Origin: JANNGZ01 sp031404155
Lineage (GTDB): Bacteria > Pseudomonadota > Gammaproteobacteria > Burkholderiales > Burkholderiaceae_C
Direction: 5' to 3'
DNA length: 8,680 nucleotides
NCBI GenBank assembly: GCA_031404155.1
Contig: JANNGZ010000087.1
Span: forward strand, 1-8,680
Part shown: piece by piece, positions 5,229 through 8,680 of the stretch
How positions within the stretch are numbered: position 1 is the stretch's first letter
Layout of the letters: each line of letters begins with the position of its first letter
Translations under genes and position numbers: made by a program
Notes under the pieces: generated by a model
Databases searched by the model: none
What the model was told of the DNA's origin: nothing
Seen by the model: the letters and a program-made list of their open reading frames with translations, nothing else

Positions 5229-7478
5229 TCAAGGCAGCTCGGTATTGGCCAGCGGCGCGCTGGCCGCGCGCGGCCCGATGCTCTGGCCCAGGCGCAGCTT
5301 GAGCGGCTGCGGCGCGGTGCCGCCGAGCAGCGCGGCGTAGTAGACCGCGTTGGACAACACCTTCTTGACGTAGTCGCGGGTTTCGGCAAACGGGATGTTC
5401 TCGGCCCAGACGGCGGGTTCGAGCGCGGGGCCTTCGCGCCAGCGCCGCGGCCGGCTCGGGCCGGCGTTGTAGGCCGCGGCGGCCAGGGCCTGCGAGCCCT
5501 CGAAATCGTCGAGCACCAGCTTCAGGTAGGCGGTGCCGAGCTTCAGGTTCACGTCGCGGTCGGTGATCATGTCGCCGCGGTAGTCCAGCCCGATCTTCTT
5601 GGCCGTCCAGCGTGCGGTGGCCGGCATCAGCTGCATCAGGCCGGAGGCGCCGACACTCGAGCGCGCGTCCATCACGAAGCGCGACTCCTGGCGGATCAGC
5701 CCATACACATACGCCGGATCGAGGCCGATCTCGCGCGCCTTGGCCACCACCTCGTTGCGGAACGGCGTGGGGAAGCGCTGCTGGATGTCGATCTCGCCGC
5801 GGCTGCGGTCGCTGGTGTTGATGCAGCGGTCCCACACCTCGCGCTCGCAGGCCAGCTGTGCCGCAGCGAGGAGCTCGCGGTCGCCCATGCCGCGCAGCGT
5901 GAAGTTCCATTCGCGCACGCCTTCGTTGCGCAGCCCGATCGCGATCAGCTGCAAGGCGCGCGCGAAGCCGGGTTGGGCGCGCGCGGCGTCGCGCTCGGCG
6001 GGGGTCAGTGGCGCAGGGGGCGACGGCAGCACGAGCGGCTGGCCGAGCGCCTCGGCGCTGAGCTTGCCGTAGAAGTGGAGCTGGCCGGCCAGGGCTTGGA
6101 ACATCTGCCGCGCCTCGCCACGCTGCAGTTCGCCTTCCGCGTTGTCGCCGGCTTCCTGGCGCAGCGCGCGCGCCTGCCAGTACTGCCAGGCCGGCTCGCG
6201 CTGCTCGCTGGCGCTCATCGCGTCGATGGCGCGGCGCACATGGACGAAGCGCTCACGGTCGTTGCCGCGCAGCGCCGCCCGCACCGCCCAGCCCAGGGTT
6301 TCGTCGCCCCAGGGTGCGCCCTTGGGCTGCTGGCTGCTTTGCCGCCAGGCGTCGCGGAAGAGGCCGGCGGCTTCGGCTTGCAGCTTCTGCGCCGAATGCC
6401 GCGCCACCTGCGACCAGGCCCAAGCGGAGAGGTCGCCGGGCAGCGTGCGCTGCCAGCGCTCGCGCAGTTGTTCGGCGGCAGGCAGCGGGTCGTTGGCCGC
6501 CATGCGCGCGACGGCGAGCGCAATGATTTCGGCGGCGGTGCGGGCCGCCAGCGCGGCGGAGGGCGCGGCCGGCGCCGCCCACGCCTCCGCGCCCGCGGGC
6601 GACGGGGGTGGTGAGTGGCGTGGTGGGCGTTTCAACGCCGGTTTGGTTGCGGGCCGCTGCGTCTCGGGCGCCTGGGCTGGCCCCGGCGCCCGGCCCGCCA
6701 TCCCGGCGGGGTTGCGCGAAAGCTGCCGCGCGGGTTGGTCGAAAGCCTCGCCCACTGCGGCGGCCACCGGGGCACCGAGCAGCGCCGCCGCGGCGCGTGC
6801 GGCGCGTGCCCGGCCCCGTTCGGCCGAGGAGCGCAGCTTTTCGAACACCACCTCGGCGTCGAACACCTTGGCTTCGAACAGCGTCTCGGCCATCTGCTGG
6901 CAGCCTTCGTCGGCGTCACGTTGTGCGAGCCAGGCTGCCCGCGCCGCGTCGCGCACCGGCTTGCCGGCCAGGTGTTCGGTGAGCAGCCAGTAGCAGGTGA
7001 CTTCGCGGTCGTCGTTCATGCGAAAGCGCGGGAAGTCGCGCGCAAATGCGGCCCAGTCGCGCCGGTGGCCGAGCTCGAGCAGCCAGTCGTTGCGCAGCCG
7101 GTCTTCCACATAGGTGCCGCGCCAGCGCGTGTAGAAGGCTTCGAGCTCGTCGACGCGGGCTTCGCCGAGCCGGTTGCCGAGTTCCCAGTACTCCACCCAT
7201 TGCGCCAGCGGGTGGCGTTCGCTGTTGGCGGTGGCACGCAGCGCGGCCAGGCGCGCCCGGTCCTTCTTGCGCAGCGCCTCGCGTGCTTCGAGCACCGCCG
7301 CGTCGCCGTTTTGCGCGCAAGCCGGTGCGGCCGTGGCGCCGATGCACAGGGCCAGGCCGAGGCGGATGAAGGCACGGGTGAACACGCGGGTGAAGGGGCG
7401 GCTGGCGCGGAGCGTTGTTCGAGCGAGCATTCGACGGGCCATTTGGCGCCAACGGGAGCAGTTTTCAGTCGTAGGCAT
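5229..7478 (-). CDS. slt: Periplasmic soluble lytic murein transglycosylase (Slt70-like)
   Basis: This enzyme cleaves the MurNAc-GlcNAc bond of peptidoglycan, forming 1,6-anhydro-muropeptides, in the periplasm. From the ATG at 7478 it has 749 residues. A long basic N-terminus precedes the hydrophobic signal core and an ACA-Q cleavage site (about 55/56). An alpha-helical solenoid follows (about 60-560). The C-terminal SLT domain has the catalytic glutamate E598 in RQESRF, GASGLMQLMPATA at 610-622 and AYNAGPSR at 669-676. A proline/alanine-rich stretch at about 257-311 interrupts the solenoid, which is unusual. The start is uncertain: 7478 follows a TAAAGT -10-like box, while in-frame ATGs at 7442 and 7430 give shorter, more typical signal peptides. 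None has a Shine-Dalgarno. The frame stays open up to 7601, but that part runs into the LysR gene's 3' end and is unlikely to be translated. Confidence 0.93.
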   Translation of the reverse strand: MPTTENCSRWRQMARRMLARTTLRASRPFTRVFTRAFIRLGLALCIGATAAPACAQNGDAAVLEAREALRKKDRARLAALRATANSERHPLAQWVEYWELGNRLGEARVDELEAFYTRWRGTYVEDRLRNDWLLELGHRRDWAAFARDFPRFRMNDDREVTCYWLLTEHLAGKPVRDAARAAWLAQRDADEGCQQMAETLFEAKVFDAEVVFEKLRSSAERGRARAARAAAALLGAPVAAAVGEAFDQPARQLSRNPAGMAGRAPGPAQAPETQRPATKPALKRPPRHSPPPSPAGAEAWAAPAAPSAALAARTAAEIIALAVARMAANDPLPAAEQLRERWQRTLPGDLSAWAWSQVARHSAQKLQAEAAGLFRDAWRQSSQQPKGAPWGDETLGWAVRAALRGNDRERFVHVRRAIDAMSASEQREPAWQYWQARALRQEAGDNAEGELQRGEARQMFQALAGQLHFYGKLSAEALGQPLVLPSPPAPLTPAERDAARAQPGFARALQLIAIGLRNEGVREWNFTLRGMGDRELLAAAQLACEREVWDRCINTSDRSRGEIDIQQRFPTPFRNEVVAKAREIGLDPAYVYGLIRQESRFVMDARSSVGASGLMQLMPATARWTAKKIGLDYRGDMITDRDVNLKLGTAYLKLVLDDFEGSQALAAAAYNAGPSRPRRWREGPALEPAVWAENIPFAETRDYVKKVLSNAVYYAALLGGTAPQPLKLRLGQSIGPRAASAPLANTELP

Positions 7479-7486
7479 TCGCGGCC

Positions 7487-7492
7487 ACTTTA
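7487..7492 (-). promoter_or_regulatory. Possible TAAAGT -10 box for slt
   Basis: On the minus strand TAAAGT ends eight bases before the ATG at 7478, placing transcription start at or beside the start codon, as for the methyltransferase gene. There is no Shine-Dalgarno sequence. A -35 box is not recognisable. The box supports the 7478 start but does not prove it. Confidence 0.35.
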
Positions 7493-7576
7493 GCCGACCG
7501 GCGTGAGGTGCATACGCTGTCGCGGGATAGGAGCGCCGGCCCGCATTGCGCACCTCACCACTCGACACACCCCGCT

Positions 7577-7600
7577 CCTCACCCCGCACCTCACCCCGCA
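7577..7600. repeat. Two perfect 12-bp tandem copies at the LysR gene stop
   Basis: CCTCACCCCGCA occurs twice in a row (7577-7588, 7589-7600), with partial, degraded copies on the 7560s side. The LysR stop codon (7591-7593) lies in one unit, and because the unit is 12 bp the next copy carries a second in-frame stop. The 112-bp gap 7479-7590 otherwise holds only the presumed slt promoter and similar low-complexity sequence. Confidence 0.75.
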
Positions 7601-8562
7601 CCCGTCAGCGCACGTGTGGCCGCGGCCTGTGCACGAACCCAATGCACAAAGGCCTGCACTTCGGGCCGCTGCACGGCGGTGCCGTCCGCGCCTTCGCTGT
7701 CGGCCCCACCCGGCACCAGCCAGTAGGCATACGGCGAGGTGATGCGGCCCGCAGGGCCGAAAGGCTCGACCAGCTCACCGCGCTGCAAGGGCTCGGCCAC
7801 CAGGGCCAGCCGCGCCAGCGCCACACCCTGGCCGGCGAGCGCGGCCTGGATCTGCTGGTAGGTGAAGTTCAGGTACATCCAGCGCGCCGGCTCGAGCTTG
7901 GGCGCGCCGTTGTTGCGCAGCCAGTGGCGCCAGCTCAGGTACTCCGCGCTTGGGCGCGGGTCGTCCTCTTCGAGCAGGGTGTGAGCGGCGAGGTCGGCGG
8001 CGCGCTTGAGCGGCGTGGCGCGGCGCTGCACCAGCGAGCGCGAGGCCACCGGCGTCAGCACCTCGCCGAACAAGCGCTCGGCCGGCGCGGGGGCCTGGTC
8101 GGGGTGGCAATACCGCAGCGCGAGGTCGAACTCGCCGTCGACCAGGTCGGTGAGGGCGTCGCCGGCCGAAACCCGGATGTCGATGTCCGGGTGCCGGGCC
8201 TGGAAGTCCTGCAGGCGCGGAATCAGCCACAGCGATGCGAAGGACGCGAACGTCGTGAGCGCCACGCTGCGCCGGCCGCGCGCGGTGCGGATCTGGCGCA
8301 CCGAGGCGTCGACGCGGTCGAGCAGCGGCGCCACGCTGCGCAACAGCGTTGCGCCCGCGCCGGTGAGCTCGACAAAACGGGTGCCGCGCAGGAACAGCGG
8401 CGCGCCGACATCGTCTTCCAGCGAACGGATCTGCCGGCTCACCGCCGACTGCGTGAGGTGCAGCTCCAGCGCCGCGGCGCTGAAGTTCAGGTGCCGAGCC
8501 ACCGCTTCGAAGGCGCGGATCGGGCCCACGGCCAGCGGTCGTTGGCGGATCGGGGTATTCAT
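7591..8562 (-). CDS. LysR-family transcriptional regulator, GcvA-like subgroup
   Basis: A 323-residue protein of normal LysR length. The N-terminal winged helix-turn-helix covers about 12-71: LRAFE-like PIRAFEAVARHLNFSAAA, then LHLTQSAVSRQIRSLED (34-50) as the recognition region, and GAPLFLRGTRFVELTGAG (53-70) as the wing. A linker helix (about 72-95) leads to a periplasmic-binding-protein-like effector domain (about 98-305), including LWLIPRLQDFQARHPDIDIRV and the DLVDGEFDLALRY stretch found in GcvA-type members. It should bind DNA as a tetramer and respond to a small ligand that cannot be told from sequence. It is divergent from the gene starting at 8660, its most likely target; autoregulation through the shared 97-bp region is usual for the family. 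No Shine-Dalgarno precedes the ATG at 8562. Confidence 0.93.
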   Translation of the reverse strand: MNTPIRQRPLAVGPIRAFEAVARHLNFSAAALELHLTQSAVSRQIRSLEDDVGAPLFLRGTRFVELTGAGATLLRSVAPLLDRVDASVRQIRTARGRRSVALTTFASFASLWLIPRLQDFQARHPDIDIRVSAGDALTDLVDGEFDLALRYCHPDQAPAPAERLFGEVLTPVASRSLVQRRATPLKRAADLAAHTLLEEDDPRPSAEYLSWRHWLRNNGAPKLEPARWMYLNFTYQQIQAALAGQGVALARLALVAEPLQRGELVEPFGPAGRITSPYAYWLVPGGADSEGADGTAVQRPEVQAFVHWVRAQAAATRALTGAG

Positions 8563-8596
8563 GCGGTTTGAGAATCAGTGTGGGGCCGCGAAGTCA

Positions 8597-8606
8597 TTTC
8601 CGGAAA
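8597..8606. promoter_or_regulatory. Perfect palindrome in the LysR divergent region, candidate operator
   Basis: TTTCCGGAAA at 8597-8606 is a perfect 10-bp palindrome in the 97-bp gap between the LysR gene and the divergent gene. LysR regulators bind imperfect dyads (T-N11-A) located in just such gaps. A second palindrome, TCGATCGA, lies at 8635-8642. The AT-rich CAATATTCAA (8621-8630) may contain the -10 of the plus-strand gene. Binding is inferred from position and symmetry only. Confidence 0.4.
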
Positions 8607-8647
8607 CGCCTCCTGTCGCTCAATATTCAAGGCATCGATCGACCCAC

Positions 8648-8653
8648 AGGGAG
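8648..8653 (+). promoter_or_regulatory. Shine-Dalgarno for the gene at 8660
   Basis: AGGGAG ends six bases before the ATG at 8660, a good spacing. It decides the start: the ATG at 8655 runs into a TGA after two codons. Confidence 0.7.
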
Positions 8654-8659
8654 CATGCC

Positions 8660-8680
8660 ATGAACGCCACATTGATGCTG
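8660..8680 (+). CDS. Start of a gene divergent from the LysR regulator, truncated by window end
   Basis: Only seven codons are visible (MNATLML), after a good ribosome-binding site. This is too short to identify a product. The position, head-to-head with a LysR-type regulator, makes it the probable regulated gene, often a metabolic enzyme or transporter. Confidence 0.55.

Noticed and set aside
4845..6614. 589-codon plus-strand open frame antisense to slt
   Set aside because: Slt on the other strand has a full catalytic domain. This frame has no motif and biased composition.
7479..7601. N-terminal extension of slt to an ATG at 7601
   Set aside because: It would overlap the LysR stop and the tandem repeat, adds 41 residues of repeat-derived sequence, and would place the signal peptide core about 85 residues into the protein.
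1..8680. New defence, phage or secretion system
   Set aside because: All complete genes match housekeeping or regulatory families or are lone small membrane proteins. There are no integrase, toxin-antitoxin, nuclease or phage structural motifs.

Overview
The window is GC-rich, about 70% by eye, and densely coding. It looks like ordinary chromosomal DNA from a betaproteobacterium of the order Burkholderiales (Rubrivivax/Leptothrix/Methylibium/Comamonadaceae type). That placement rests on protein resemblance (multifunctional CCA enzyme, NDUFA9-like protein, DUF2905), on TACAAT-type leaderless promoters, and on dispersed repeats I recall from such genomes. No database search was possible.

Layout. 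1-552 (-) is the 3'-truncated start of a pteridine-reductase/FolM-like short-chain dehydrogenase. Divergent from it, 571-1713 (+) encodes a MidA/NDUFAF7-type methyltransferase, followed by 1748-1939 (+), a 63-aa DUF2905 membrane protein. A non-coding stretch (1937-2241) holds a 272-bp element with 25-bp perfect terminal inverted repeats, nested internal palindromes and a third degenerate arm. Next come five minus-strand genes: a small membrane protein with a C-terminal zinc ribbon (2243-2623), cca (2816-4045), an NDUFA9-like NAD(P)-binding protein (4202-5182), a periplasmic Slt-type lytic transglycosylase (5229-7478) and a LysR-family regulator (7591-8562). A plus-strand gene starts at 8660, divergent from the LysR gene, and runs off the window.

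Function. These are mostly unrelated maintenance functions: tRNA 3'-end synthesis and repair, peptidoglycan turnover, possibly reduced-pterin metabolism, and two homologues of mitochondrial complex I proteins (NDUFAF7 and NDUFA9). Only the slt and NDUFA9-like genes are close enough (46 bp) to suggest co-transcription. The LysR gene and the partial gene at 8660 form a classic regulator/target divergent pair.

The unusual material is mostly non-coding. Three different repeat families occupy the gaps around the zinc-ribbon and cca genes. The midA start is probably leaderless. A 13-codon mini-ORF joins slt to the NDUFA9-like gene with an ATGA overlap. I found no phage, CRISPR, toxin-antitoxin, secretion or biosynthetic cluster, no RNA gene, and nothing that looks like a new multigene system.
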